Shown here piece after piece: positions 36,504 through 45,128 of a stretch of 64,000 bases of DNA. Each line of letters starts with the position of its first letter. Within the stretch, counting starts at the first letter, position 1. Origin of the DNA: Lysobacteraceae bacterium CU05-9 (GTDB lineage: Bacteria; Pseudomonadota; Gammaproteobacteria; Xanthomonadales; Xanthomonadaceae); assembly GCA_007556525.1 (NCBI GenBank), contig SWJS01000002.1, positions 339,380 to 403,379 on the forward strand. The letters are read 5' to 3'. A program made the translations under genes and the position numbers. Under the pieces are notes generated by a model, which was not told the origin of the DNA, did not search any database, and worked only from the letters and a program-made list of their open reading frames with translations.

Positions 36504-36812
36504 ACGTAACTTGCGTATTTAATGCAACGGGAGTTCCGTTGCTTCACAGTTACGAATAACCTGCTTCCATGCGGTGGAAAAGCTAAACGATGGTGTTTGG
36601 CGTTGAGCGGTCAGTTACGCCGATAGGCCGCGTCATTAGACGTCATCACTTCGCGCTGACGCTGTCACAAACGTAGCAAAACGCAACCAGTCCGCAACCA
36701 AAACGGTTCTAATTGTCACAATTGTGACACCCGGAAGTAGCGACACATCCCCGAGCGCGGGCATCACTATTCGCATTACGTCTACGTCGCAGGCGCTACC
36801 ACCGGACCGAAA
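36504..36812. other. Intergenic region with repeat copy D and an operator-like dyad
   Basis: No gene seen. It holds the promoter side of the Xre gene (dyad TACGCAAGTTACGTA on the minus strand, about 36503-36517) and copy D of the dispersed repeat at 36662-36755. Confidence 0.6.
36662..36755. repeat. Dispersed palindromic intergenic repeat, copy D
   Basis: AACGTAGCAAAACGCAACCA, CCGCAACCAAAACGGTTC, TTGTCACAATTGTGACAC and GCGACACATCCC occur in the same order and spacing as in copy C, about 670 bp away. Confidence 0.85.
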
Positions 36813-37205
36813 TTACTTACCGGACAGCGCCTTCACGATCGGGCACGTTTCCATCGCGCCCTCGCCCGGACACGCCGTGACCAATGAGCGCAGACCCTTG
36901 CGCATGCGTTGGAGTTCGGCAATTTTGGCATCCACATCCGCGAGCCGTTCCTGCGCCTTCTCACGCATCGCCGCCATATCGCCATCGCGCCGCTGACTCA
37001 AGCCGAGCAAATCCACAATGTCATCGAGCGTAAAACCCAACGCCTTCGCGCGCTTAATGAACTGCAGCCGCTTCACATCGTCCTGCGTATACACGCGATA
37101 CCCCGACTCGAGCCTCTGCGCCTCCGGCAAAACCCCATGCTTCTCCCAAAACCTCACCGTATCCACGCCCACCCCCGCCTTCTTCGCGAGCTCGCCGATT
37201 TTCAT
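36813..37205 (-). CDS. CueR-like MerR-family copper regulator
   Basis: A 130-residue MerR-type activator. The winged helix (MKIGELAKKAGVGVDTVRFWE) is followed by a long dimerisation helix and a metal loop ACPGEGAMETCPI, with two Cys eight residues apart. The position that is Cys in ZntR-type sensors of divalent metals has no Cys here, which favours a monovalent-ion (Cu+/Ag+) sensor. The ATG at 37205 gives the standard opening; the frame reaches 37232. Its probable target is the promoter at 33031-33061, 3.7 kb away. Confidence 0.8.
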   Translation of the reverse strand: MKIGELAKKAGVGVDTVRFWEKHGVLPEAQRLESGYRVYTQDDVKRLQFIKRAKALGFTLDDIVDLLGLSQRRDGDMAAMREKAQERLADVDAKIAELQRMRKGLRSLVTACPGEGAMETCPIVKALSGK

Positions 37206-37515
37206 GGAGTTGGGTGCCTCAGCTTTTGTCATAGTAGTATCGGCGTCTTCTAGTTAGCGAGCACCAAATTGTAATGCAAGAAAAATCAAAAAAGTCTCAA
37301 CTGAAAAGCTTACTATCGAAGCGCCGTTGAGGATTTCGACGTAGTATTGATTGTGCATCCGAACCCAATGAATATTTATTGGTCATTGACAATTATCTCA
37401 ACCTTACGATACCGAGACTCACTACAATCTCCGCGATCAATGAAAACTGATTGTGTAAAGTGTCAGCTGATGTCGCGAAGGCATGCAGCTCTACCTACAA
37501 CAATTCGAGTAAAGC
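37206..37515. other. Intergenic region upstream of the Detocs-type operon
   Basis: No gene seen. A+T-rich. A consensus -35 box TTGACA (37386-37391) is followed after 16 bp by a weak -10 (GATACC), a plausible promoter for the plus-strand operon that starts at 37516. Confidence 0.5.
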
Positions 37516-40083
37516 TTGAAAAAATCAAAATTAGATTCAAATAGGAGCGCTCTGCGTTTAGCAGACCGTAGGGGCAAATTCGCTCTGATCAAGACAATCG
37601 AGCAACTCAGGGCATCCGCTAGCAAAAACGCATACGCGACGCTCTTGCGAGACTCTCGCATCTTCGCACCTCGAAACGGACATGAGCTAAGTAGGGTTGG
37701 GTACAAGCATCTCCATGATCTGGACGGCATAGCTCCTACAACCCTGAGCCTCGAACTTAACGATCAAATAGTTTGGGCAGTAGCTGTAATCTCGAAATTT
37801 GCTCGAGAAATCAGTGAGCACAGAAGAATGGCCCTACAAGTGCAGGATGCCATCTTGGATTCGGACTTCGAATTGGCAGATGACATTGCTGAGGAACACA
37901 TTTCTAAGTTTGGTTGGCAGTACTGGAATTTAGAGCTGTCAATTTGCACCTTGCAATGGCTAAGTAAGGGGGCCACGCAACCTAGGACGAAGGAATTAGA
38001 AAAAAACAAGGACAATGGATTGCTCGGATTCTTGATTCGGTCTTTTGCAAATAGAGCAGATCCAGGTACAAATTTTGAGCGGTTCCTTTCTATTCATTCG
38101 AATGCATTAAATTTCCGAAATAAGGGAGTCTCTTGGTTTTCACCTTTCTTGTCCTACAAGATTCTCGGAAAAATCGCAGATCCGTCTCACGCAGCGATAC
38201 TACTGGAGCGTGAATGGACATCGTCTGTCATTGATTTGTATGAGCTTTTGATAGAACTACTGAAGAACTCCGTAAGCGAGAGATCGATATCGATGGATCG
38301 GTCAACTTGCATAGATGCGGTATCCCGTCTTACGAAATTGGGCATTGATGATTATCGACTTGAAAAACTATTGATGCACATATCAAGCGATACCGCTGTC
38401 GCGAGTGCAGTCGATCACTGCGTAGGGAGTATAGAATCTCTCACAAATCAATTCAGCAGCGACATGTGCCCGGGGATTGATTTCAAACTAACCTGGTCAG
38501 AGAATATTCAAGACGTATTGCGTGATGTCAGACAGGTAGCCGCACATGGCACGTCTGCGGTTCAAGCTGCGGACAGAGCGCTGAAGTGGGCAATAAACCA
38601 TAGATGTTTAGATGCGGGAAATGCGGTAGCGGGAGCTGTCGCGTTTTTTAGTTCGCCGTTAACAATTGATAGCGAACGATGTCTTGAGTTAGCTCTAGCG
38701 TCGCCTGGGCTCGGACCGTGGGATGTGATGTTCCTGTTTGTTACGGCTGATTCCAATGCGATACCTACAATTACTTTCACTCCTAGCGATCTGTTGTTTA
38801 ACGAAAGTTCGGATGTTATACACGTGCTCTCAAGCTGCGTTGGACTGTTAAGATCAGGAGAACCGACTCAAACACAACGACTGATTGAAGCCCTCGAAGA
38901 ATGCAATGATTTTCAACGTCTATGCCTTAAGTTGTCGATATCTAACGCAATCTACAACGACTCACTGTCTAGCGCACTTTCAAGCTGTGTAACTTCAATC
39001 GCGAATGATTCTTCAATCGCCACTGAGCTCCCCATTGCCAAGCTTATCGAAGCACCGATTAAAGCATTGACTGCAAATCGCGATGATACATTGAGCGCAG
39101 CGATAATCTCGCACGTTTCCTATGTGCTAAACCCTACTGACAGCATTGCATTTAAATGCAAACTAGCGTGCAGTAAGATTTCAAATATACTCGCGGCAGA
39201 TATCACGAAGATAAGATCTCATTTCCCGGCTACTAATCCGGAGATATTGTGTGCACTTCTTAGAGATGTATGGACGGAGGAGAACTTTGCGTTCATTCCG
39301 TCGCTCAAATCTGAGGAGGATTGCGCAGCTGAGCGACTGAGAGCGCTCGCCGTCCTTCGCGACTTAGATCCAGTAAATGATGACGCGTATGTTGATGAAA
39401 TCAAATCCGTAACAATGCTACAAAACGTCAGAAGCCGGCTTCAACAGCTCGACCAAACCCGAGTCTATGTTAACGAAATTTCAATTGCCCGATGGGCAGA
39501 GCGAGAACTTACTTCCGACTTTACACAATGGCACCAGTCTCTTGATTTCTCGCACAGCATTGAGAATGTTGCCGAAACTATTCAACGCGTCGTGCACGGC
39601 CAGGGCAATGACAATCACGAAGAGTCTCAGCCCGTCAATGGCGATTCATCGGCGCTACGACTGCTAGATTTCATGAATCTCGTCCACGATAGATTTCTAT
39701 CGGCACCTGGAGATGGACTTGATAGTTATTTAAGTTTACGTGTGCGACACGGCAGTCTGGAAGGTGTCATCTTAAGTCCGGTGCTCTCACTTAATATCGC
39801 AAAATGCGTAAGTCATGAAAGTGTGCTTGAGAACTTTCGGACGATAACTACCATTGACATTGACTCTGTACAAACTGACGAGATTATGGAGGTCGTCGAC
39901 TGCTGGTCGACGCTTCTCTCTGCGCTGAAAGATAAGATTGCGTTCGTAAACAGTGAAAAAATACAAGTTCGAACCACCGAGAAGCCTCTCGGCGAAATTC
40001 GATCCCGCCCCCCCCTACCAAAGCGCTCGTCTTTTGACCGAATTACTCGCGGGCAAAGAAGTGGAGTTGAGCTCTCTGATTGA
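37516..40083 (+). CDS. Detocs-type sensor, DtcA N-terminal part (unrecognised helical protein)
   Basis: An 855-residue, mostly alpha-helical, Leu/Ser-rich protein without a membrane segment or a recognised domain. Its place before a kinase domain, a lone receiver and a receiver-nucleosidase is that of the sensor part of DtcA in Detocs defence systems, where helical repeats precede a histidine kinase. The frame opens with TTG at 37516 just after an in-frame stop, so the start is uncertain. At 40007-40014 it crosses a run of eight C. With seven C the reading would run straight into the kinase frame (40083 would not be a stop), giving one protein of about 1,112 residues. Confidence 0.7.
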   Translation: MKKSKLDSNRSALRLADRRGKFALIKTIEQLRASASKNAYATLLRDSRIFAPRNGHELSRVGYKHLHDLDGIAPTTLSLELNDQIVWAVAVISKFAREISEHRRMALQVQDAILDSDFELADDIAEEHISKFGWQYWNLELSICTLQWLSKGATQPRTKELEKNKDNGLLGFLIRSFANRADPGTNFERFLSIHSNALNFRNKGVSWFSPFLSYKILGKIADPSHAAILLEREWTSSVIDLYELLIELLKNSVSERSISMDRSTCIDAVSRLTKLGIDDYRLEKLLMHISSDTAVASAVDHCVGSIESLTNQFSSDMCPGIDFKLTWSENIQDVLRDVRQVAAHGTSAVQAADRALKWAINHRCLDAGNAVAGAVAFFSSPLTIDSERCLELALASPGLGPWDVMFLFVTADSNAIPTITFTPSDLLFNESSDVIHVLSSCVGLLRSGEPTQTQRLIEALEECNDFQRLCLKLSISNAIYNDSLSSALSSCVTSIANDSSIATELPIAKLIEAPIKALTANRDDTLSAAIISHVSYVLNPTDSIAFKCKLACSKISNILAADITKIRSHFPATNPEILCALLRDVWTEENFAFIPSLKSEEDCAAERLRALAVLRDLDPVNDDAYVDEIKSVTMLQNVRSRLQQLDQTRVYVNEISIARWAERELTSDFTQWHQSLDFSHSIENVAETIQRVVHGQGNDNHEESQPVNGDSSALRLLDFMNLVHDRFLSAPGDGLDSYLSLRVRHGSLEGVILSPVLSLNIAKCVSHESVLENFRTITTIDIDSVQTDEIMEVVDCWSTLLSALKDKIAFVNSEKIQVRTTEKPLGEIRSRPPLPKRSSFDRITRGQRSGVELSD

Positions 40084-40855
40084 AATCTGGATTCGCTTCT
40101 TTTGGATTCTTGCCCAGAGTGACCTAAAGCGTATATCGGAGTTTATCCGTTCCGAATTAAAGGAACAGTTGATAGCTGAGGTGGAGCGAGCGAAGCAACG
40201 TTTGTCGAACAGGACGAGTCGCTTCGTGTCCGTGGTATTGACCGATCTAACCCTGAGTGCCACGTCACTTCAGCATACATGTGAGAGCGTTGCTGATTGG
40301 TTTAATACAACTTCTTCCGCAATCACTGATCATGTCCACCTTTCAGAGGCGATAGAGATCGCTATACAGTCAATTAAAAACGTTTACCCTCAGTTTCACA
40401 TCAAGGTAAAAGTAGATTTTGATTTGGAGACAAACCCCAGCCTTGGATTCTCTGCACTCAACTGGTTGCGCGATGCTCTTTTTATCATGCTCGAGAACGC
40501 TATAAAGCATTCGGGAACTGTCAGCACCGAACGAGAAATCGAACTTAGTATCTCCAATTACGAGGACGGCCACGTAACACTTACAGTATCAAACTCACTC
40601 GAATTCGGACGTGTTGCGGAAATTCAGAATATAGGTTTAGATGTTATTCGAAAGAAATTGATACTTGAAGATAATAAGGATTTGATTGGAAGTGAGGGTG
40701 GGTCTGGGCTAACCAAGCTGGCATGGCTATCCACCGGTCTGTCAGGCACATATGTTGGTGAATCGGTCTCCATAGATGTCGTAGGATCTACGTGGAATAC
40801 GACAGCTAGAATTCCTGTACTTGCCGACGACTTGGGATGGTTGGAGAATAAATGA
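39953..40855 (+). CDS. Histidine-kinase ATPase domain, DtcA C-terminal part
   Basis: A 300-residue frame ending in a GHKL ATPase domain: N box ALFIMLENAIKHSG near residue 182 and G box GSEGGSGLTKL near 243. The candidate phosphoacceptor is His in SLQHTCESVADWF near 105. It overlaps the preceding frame by 131 bp and its GTG start has no ribosome-binding site, so it is more likely the C-terminal part of the same protein, separated by the C8 run at 40007-40014. Its stop overlaps the next ATG (ATGA). Confidence 0.75.
   Translation: MKKYKFEPPRSLSAKFDPAPPYQSARLLTELLAGKEVELSSLIEIWIRFFWILAQSDLKRISEFIRSELKEQLIAEVERAKQRLSNRTSRFVSVVLTDLTLSATSLQHTCESVADWFNTTSSAITDHVHLSEAIEIAIQSIKNVYPQFHIKVKVDFDLETNPSLGFSALNWLRDALFIMLENAIKHSGTVSTEREIELSISNYEDGHVTLTVSNSLEFGRVAEIQNIGLDVIRKKLILEDNKDLIGSEGGSGLTKLAWLSTGLSGTYVGESVSIDVVGSTWNTTARIPVLADDLGWLENK
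40007..40014 (+). other. Run of eight C at the junction of the two dtcA frames
   Basis: The sequence GATCCCG-C8-TACC lies in the overlap of the sensor and kinase frames. Loss of one C fuses them into a single frame (R-P-P-Y-Q-S-A-R-L-L). Such runs slip in replication, transcription or translation, and are also common sequencing errors. Confidence 0.8.
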
Positions 40856-41307
40856 GAATATTACTCGTTGAGGATGACGATTACAAAAGCCAATCGATAT
40901 TAGAGTTCTTGGCGGAGACATTTGGTACCAAGATAGATGTCGTTCTGACAACTTCTGTACATGACGCTATAAGCGCACTTCTCGAGACGCATTATGATTT
41001 AGCGATAGTTGATATGTCCTTGCCTTCCTATTCAAATGCTGGCAGTCGCCCATTGGGGTTCGGCGGCGCTGATATACTTCGCTACGTTTCGTTTTTAGGA
41101 TCCTCAACACCGTGCGTGGTACTCACGCAGTATGAAGAGTTTCAGACCTCTGATGGACTCGAGCTAGAGAATCTCGCTGCATTGAAGGCGCGTTTAATGC
41201 TCGAATTGGATTCCGTGCTAATGGATGTCGTGCACTATTCTGCAACTGCGGACGATTGGCGGCACGAATTGGGACTTCAAATCGAAAAATACCTGAGGCC
41301 ACGATAG
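40852..41307 (+). CDS. Stand-alone receiver domain, DtcB-like
   Basis: A 151-residue receiver domain with no output domain. Acidic pocket EDDD near residue 7, phosphoacceptor Asp in LAIVDMSLP near 58, and the Thr in VVLTQYEE near 93. In Detocs the lone receiver DtcB drains phosphate from the kinase to prevent accidental activation; that role is inferred here from gene order. Overlaps the kinase stop by four bases and its TAG directly abuts the next ATG. Confidence 0.83.
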   Translation: MRILLVEDDDYKSQSILEFLAETFGTKIDVVLTTSVHDAISALLETHYDLAIVDMSLPSYSNAGSRPLGFGGADILRYVSFLGSSTPCVVLTQYEEFQTSDGLELENLAALKARLMLELDSVLMDVVHYSATADDWRHELGLQIEKYLRPR

Positions 41308-42495
41308 ATGAAAATATTAGTAGTCGACGACGACTCTAGCAAACTCGAAATTATTAGGAATGTGGTAAATGCAAGTCTCGACTCGGTGCAAATCGACCAC
41401 AGCGCCACGGCGTTTGATGCATTATCTGCGATAGCCCACAATCGTTACGATTTGCTCCTTTTAGACATATTGTTGCCATGGCGCGAGAACAATCCTCCTG
41501 AAGCTAAGTCCAGCTTTCAACTCTTATCGTACGTAAATGAGCTTCATCCGCAAAATTGGCCGGGCTCGATATTGGGAATCACTGCCGAGGCGGAATCGAA
41601 GGAATCAAATTCAATTGCTTTTGAAAATTTTGGTGTAGCGATATGGGTCGTGAACAGCGTCGAATCAAAATGGAAAGAGCAGCTTAGAAATCTCCTCCAA
41701 GTCTTGAAGTACTCGGCGTCTACTAAATCAACGATCGAACAAATTCACTGCTGCGTGATCAATGCACTCGATATCGAGGCTCAAGGCGTAGCTTGTGCAT
41801 GGAGTTCTGCGTTTGGAAGCTGGACTTTGTTTGGAGGCATTGGCCGAGTTAGGAATGCAATTTACAAAGATATATCAATCGCTAACGTCACGCTGGACCG
41901 TATGGGTCCGGTATGCGCATCCCTTGCGACGCAGCTCGCTGTTTCGCAACTGAATCCGTCGATTTTGCTGATGACCGGTATTTGCGGCGGCATCTCTGGA
42001 GAATGCGACTTGGGGGACGTTGTAGTAGCACAGACGTCCTGGGAGTGGCAGACAGGAAAATGGGACAAACATGGACAGTTCAGGTCCGCGCCAGAGCAGG
42101 AGCGCGTACATCCACGTTTACTATTAGCAGCCAAGAATATCAACGAAGTTCAACTTGCTGGATTCTGGGCTTCGTTTAAGGGACTAAAGCCACCCAACGC
42201 ACCGCGATTACATTTTGCTCCGATGGCATCAGGTAGTTCCGTCGTGGCCGCCGATGGAATGACTCAGATTATTCGGCAACAACATCGGAAGGTCATCGGA
42301 ATAGACATGGAATCAAGCGGATTTTATTTTGCGGCTAGATCTTCAGGCGGCGCAATAACTCCGGCTCTATGCGTGAAAGCTGTTTCAGATCTAGCAGATG
42401 CGAGTAAGTCAGATATTTATCATCAATATTGTAGTGAATTGAGTGCCTTTATCGCGTCCTTGATCTGTGATGAGTATTTTTCTGACCCGTCCTAG
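41308..42495 (+). CDS. Receiver fused to nucleoside phosphorylase-like domain, DtcC-like effector
   Basis: A 395-residue fusion. Residues 1-130 are a receiver (VVDDDSSKLEII, phosphoacceptor in LLLLDILLP near 53). Residues 145-390 are a PNP/MTA-SAH-nucleosidase fold with MTGICGGISG near 223, the IGIDMESSGFYFAA segment near 330 and the catalytic SDLAD near 362. In Detocs the DtcC nucleosidase cleaves ATP to adenine and ribose triphosphate once phosphorylated and so stops phage growth. The receiver-PNP fusion behind a kinase and a lone receiver is diagnostic. It ends 12 bp from the convergent DUF2075 gene. Confidence 0.88.
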   Translation: MKILVVDDDSSKLEIIRNVVNASLDSVQIDHSATAFDALSAIAHNRYDLLLLDILLPWRENNPPEAKSSFQLLSYVNELHPQNWPGSILGITAEAESKESNSIAFENFGVAIWVVNSVESKWKEQLRNLLQVLKYSASTKSTIEQIHCCVINALDIEAQGVACAWSSAFGSWTLFGGIGRVRNAIYKDISIANVTLDRMGPVCASLATQLAVSQLNPSILLMTGICGGISGECDLGDVVVAQTSWEWQTGKWDKHGQFRSAPEQERVHPRLLLAAKNINEVQLAGFWASFKGLKPPNAPRLHFAPMASGSSVVAADGMTQIIRQQHRKVIGIDMESSGFYFAARSSGGAITPALCVKAVSDLADASKSDIYHQYCSELSAFIASLICDEYFSDPS

Positions 42496-42507
42496 TCGAC
42501 GGCGGAT

Positions 42508-44535
42508 CTACAAAGTCAGGATACCGACACCCTTTAGAAGTGAATATACACCGTCATAATATCTCGATTGCCTAGACGAATCTTTATCGCTTCCGGTTGG
42601 GACAACAATAACCATGCCTTGGCGCGCGCGTGTAAGCAAAACGCGATAGGCATTCAACTGATAACGACGACGCTCTTCGGCATTGATGCGCTGCCATTTC
42701 GCCCCTTTGAATTCGTGATGCGACCACTTGCCATTATCAATTCGCAAGTCACCGTCCCACACGACGCAAGCCCAATCAAGCTCTAAGCCCTGCACTACAA
42801 ATTCAGTTGCCGCGTCTTCCAGAAAATTGCTTGACCGGACGTCATCGCCAGGATGCAGGAACCAGTGAACTGGATCTATCTGCGGACGGACATCAATTGC
42901 TAGTGGCTTCAATCGCTGAGCCTTGGAAGAAACCACCATTCCATATCGTTCCGTGCCTCGCGCTTGTTCCTTAATCCATTTCTTTGCGGCATCTAAGTCA
43001 CGCGTCAAAACGATGGGATAATTGGCGTAAATCTGTTTGAGTTGATCCCGTGCAGCATCGAGTTCGAGATCCAAAACCAGCTTGACGAAATTACTTAGGT
43101 TTTCTGCTCTAAAAGAACGCATCGAAGTCGATAAATGGAGACTCTCGTCCGCGAATATTCTCTCCTGTAAATACTTCAAGTCAGAACGCAATCGAGCATC
43201 ATTTTCATCGTTCAAAATATTCGGCGAAATGTGTACATCCCAATGTGGAAACGATTGACGAATCGCTGTCGTCCACTCGGACACGCCACCTTCGCCCTTA
43301 TTAATTTCTTGACCTTCACCGATTAGGCAAACAACAACGGCCCAGTCATCATGCCGATCCATACATGAAATAAGAAATTCTGGCTCTGACATATCGAAAT
43401 CTTGAATACCTTTCTTGGTTTTCATAAATGTCGATGTTTGAGATTTGTTCCATGCACGTTGGGCTTCGTCGAATAGTGCAACATGGTCAGCTGGCGGACC
43501 GTTATCGACCAGACCTTCGTCTCGAAAGTGATGAACAATTTGAATGAAGGCTTTGACGGCACTCTTCGCCTGACCCTTCAACAGCCTCTCGCCAGATTCC
43601 TTCGCGCGAGTTACCTTGTCGACGGCAAGAGCTTCGGTGAGAACAGCTACTAGAGGGCCATTGCCAGAAAGAAACACACTGTGTTGTTTCGACTCGGCAT
43701 CTGAGTTCTTTGTCGCGACATCCAGACCAACTAGAGTTTTTCCTGCGCCAGGAACTCCTGTGATGAAGATAATCGCCTTCCGATTCTTCTCACGTGCATC
43801 GAGGATAATTTGATTGACCGTGTTCGATGTGATTTGAAGGTTAATTGCGCCAGCGTCACTTCGTGAAATATCTTCTACCCCATGACCCGCATAGAGTGCC
43901 TTTGCGGCTTCGACGATCGTCGGTGTCGGCGAGTAACGACCTAGCTCCCACGCATCTAGATTAAGGCGGTCATTCTGAAAGTGTTTACTAGCCTCGATAA
44001 TCACATCAAGAATCTGCGATGGCGCGGCACGAACAGGACGCGTTAGATTGTCACCATGACTTGTTCCGTAAATTCGAATTTGCTGAGGCTCACCGTTCGT
44101 CGCGACCAGAATTGGAACAATTGCAGCATCATGGCTTGTGCTGTGAAAATTAAGAAGATCTAGAGCGTAATCCCATACCTGATCTACGGCATATTTGGAA
44201 AAATCACTCTCGCCCGTCTTGAACTCAATGACAAAAAGAATGTTGTCGATTACGACGACATTATCAATTCGCTTACCTAATCGCGGAACGACAAACTCAA
44301 AGAATATGCGGTCATCTTGACTCGACCAGCCAGCAAATGTTTCTTTCAGAATCCTTATTTGCTGACGCCAAGCTTCAATGTCCAGCTGCGTTACAGAGTT
44401 CAAACGCGCAGCGAGCCTTCCTATGATCGAATTCTCATCAGCAGCCAGAAACTGAGGAAGCGTGGCGCCATAAAAATAGCGTCGAGATTCAAATGCTGCA
44501 GCATTCTCGCTGTAAGAAAGATCGTTGCTCGACAT
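42508..44535 (-). CDS. Nuclease-like domain plus DUF2075 P-loop ATPase
   Basis: A 675-residue protein. The N-terminal region has a PD-(D/E)xK-like core: RIDNVVVIDNILFVIEFKTGES near residues 90-111. A P-loop follows (FITGVPGAGKT near 258), with Walker B-like VALFDEAQRAW near 333, and the helicase-like C-terminus YRVLLTRARQGMVIVV near 640. This is the DUF2075 arrangement, related to schlafen- and UvrD-like ATPases. Such proteins turn up in defence islands, but no tested system of exactly this type comes to mind. A+T-rich like the adjacent Detocs operon, with which it is convergent. Confidence 0.78.
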   Translation of the reverse strand: MSSNDLSYSENAAAFESRRYFYGATLPQFLAADENSIIGRLAARLNSVTQLDIEAWRQQIRILKETFAGWSSQDDRIFFEFVVPRLGKRIDNVVVIDNILFVIEFKTGESDFSKYAVDQVWDYALDLLNFHSTSHDAAIVPILVATNGEPQQIRIYGTSHGDNLTRPVRAAPSQILDVIIEASKHFQNDRLNLDAWELGRYSPTPTIVEAAKALYAGHGVEDISRSDAGAINLQITSNTVNQIILDAREKNRKAIIFITGVPGAGKTLVGLDVATKNSDAESKQHSVFLSGNGPLVAVLTEALAVDKVTRAKESGERLLKGQAKSAVKAFIQIVHHFRDEGLVDNGPPADHVALFDEAQRAWNKSQTSTFMKTKKGIQDFDMSEPEFLISCMDRHDDWAVVVCLIGEGQEINKGEGGVSEWTTAIRQSFPHWDVHISPNILNDENDARLRSDLKYLQERIFADESLHLSTSMRSFRAENLSNFVKLVLDLELDAARDQLKQIYANYPIVLTRDLDAAKKWIKEQARGTERYGMVVSSKAQRLKPLAIDVRPQIDPVHWFLHPGDDVRSSNFLEDAATEFVVQGLELDWACVVWDGDLRIDNGKWSHHEFKGAKWQRINAEERRRYQLNAYRVLLTRARQGMVIVVPTGSDKDSSRQSRYYDGVYSLLKGVGILTL

Positions 44536-44618
44536 CGCTCACCCAAAGTACTGAGCTTCCAGGATACTCGGTCAGAAGGATAAAGTCCGTGTGAGATCAC
44601 GGCGTGCTGTTGAATCCC

Positions 44619-44999
44619 ATGAAAAGGTCGTTAGAAACAGACTTAGAGTCGCGACATGCCTTATGTTTGCATGCGCGGGGATTTCGCTTCAGGAAAAATG
44701 TGCGGGGCATGCCGGGCACTCCGGACATCGTGTTGCCTAAGTATGGCGCGGTGGTTGAGGTGAGAGGGTGTTTTTGGCATCGGCATGAGGCGGCGAGGTG
44801 CAGGATTGCGACGGTGCCCGCAAGTAATGTTGAATTTTGGGCGGAGAAGTTTGCGCGCAACGTCGAGCGGGATCGCAGGAATGCCGCCAAGTTGCGGCGG
44901 CAAGGGTGGCGCGTGCTGGTCGTGTGGGAATGCGACGTGCGCAAGGACATCGACAAGGTCGCGGATCGGCTGGAGCGGTTGTTGGGCGCAGCCGGGTAA
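44619..44999 (+). CDS. vsr: Very short patch repair endonuclease, N-terminally shortened
   Basis: A 126-residue Vsr-like endonuclease, which nicks at T:G mismatches next to Dcm-type sites. Conserved parts: LHARGFRFRKNVRGMPGTPDIVLPKY with the catalytic Asp, VVEVRGCFWHRHE with Cys and His of the zinc site, and VLVVWECDVRKD. The usual N-terminal 20 or so residues that bind DNA are absent; the ATG at 44619 (or a GTG at 44604) starts directly before the T-x-x-E-L-like segment. No cytosine methylase gene is nearby. Probably a decayed relic of a restriction-modification locus. Confidence 0.78.
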   Translation: MKRSLETDLESRHALCLHARGFRFRKNVRGMPGTPDIVLPKYGAVVEVRGCFWHRHEAARCRIATVPASNVEFWAEKFARNVERDRRNAAKLRRQGWRVLVVWECDVRKDIDKVADRLERLLGAAG

Positions 45000-45087
45000 T
45001 GCCACAACATCAAACTCATGGCGGACTCCTCAAGGAGGTGTGCGGAACTTCCCGATTTCGGTTGGCTGTCCGTAAAAGTGTTTCCAA

Positions 45088-45128
45088 GAAAGGCAAACGC
45101 TTGTCCATGGACAAATGTTCGTTTTTTC
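45088..45128. repeat. Palindromic TGTCCATGGACA repeat, copy 1
   Basis: A 41-bp element starting GAAAGG, with arms AAACG/CGTTT around the palindrome TTGTCCATGGACAA, ending in a T run. It shares GAAAGG, TGTCCAT-GACA and ATGTTC with the copies at 51772-51821 and 52776-52820. It could also serve as a plus-strand terminator after vsr. Confidence 0.65.

Noticed and set aside
37347-37544. 65-codon frame upstream of the Detocs operon
   Set aside because: Overlaps the TTG start region, has no ribosome-binding site and no recognisable sequence.
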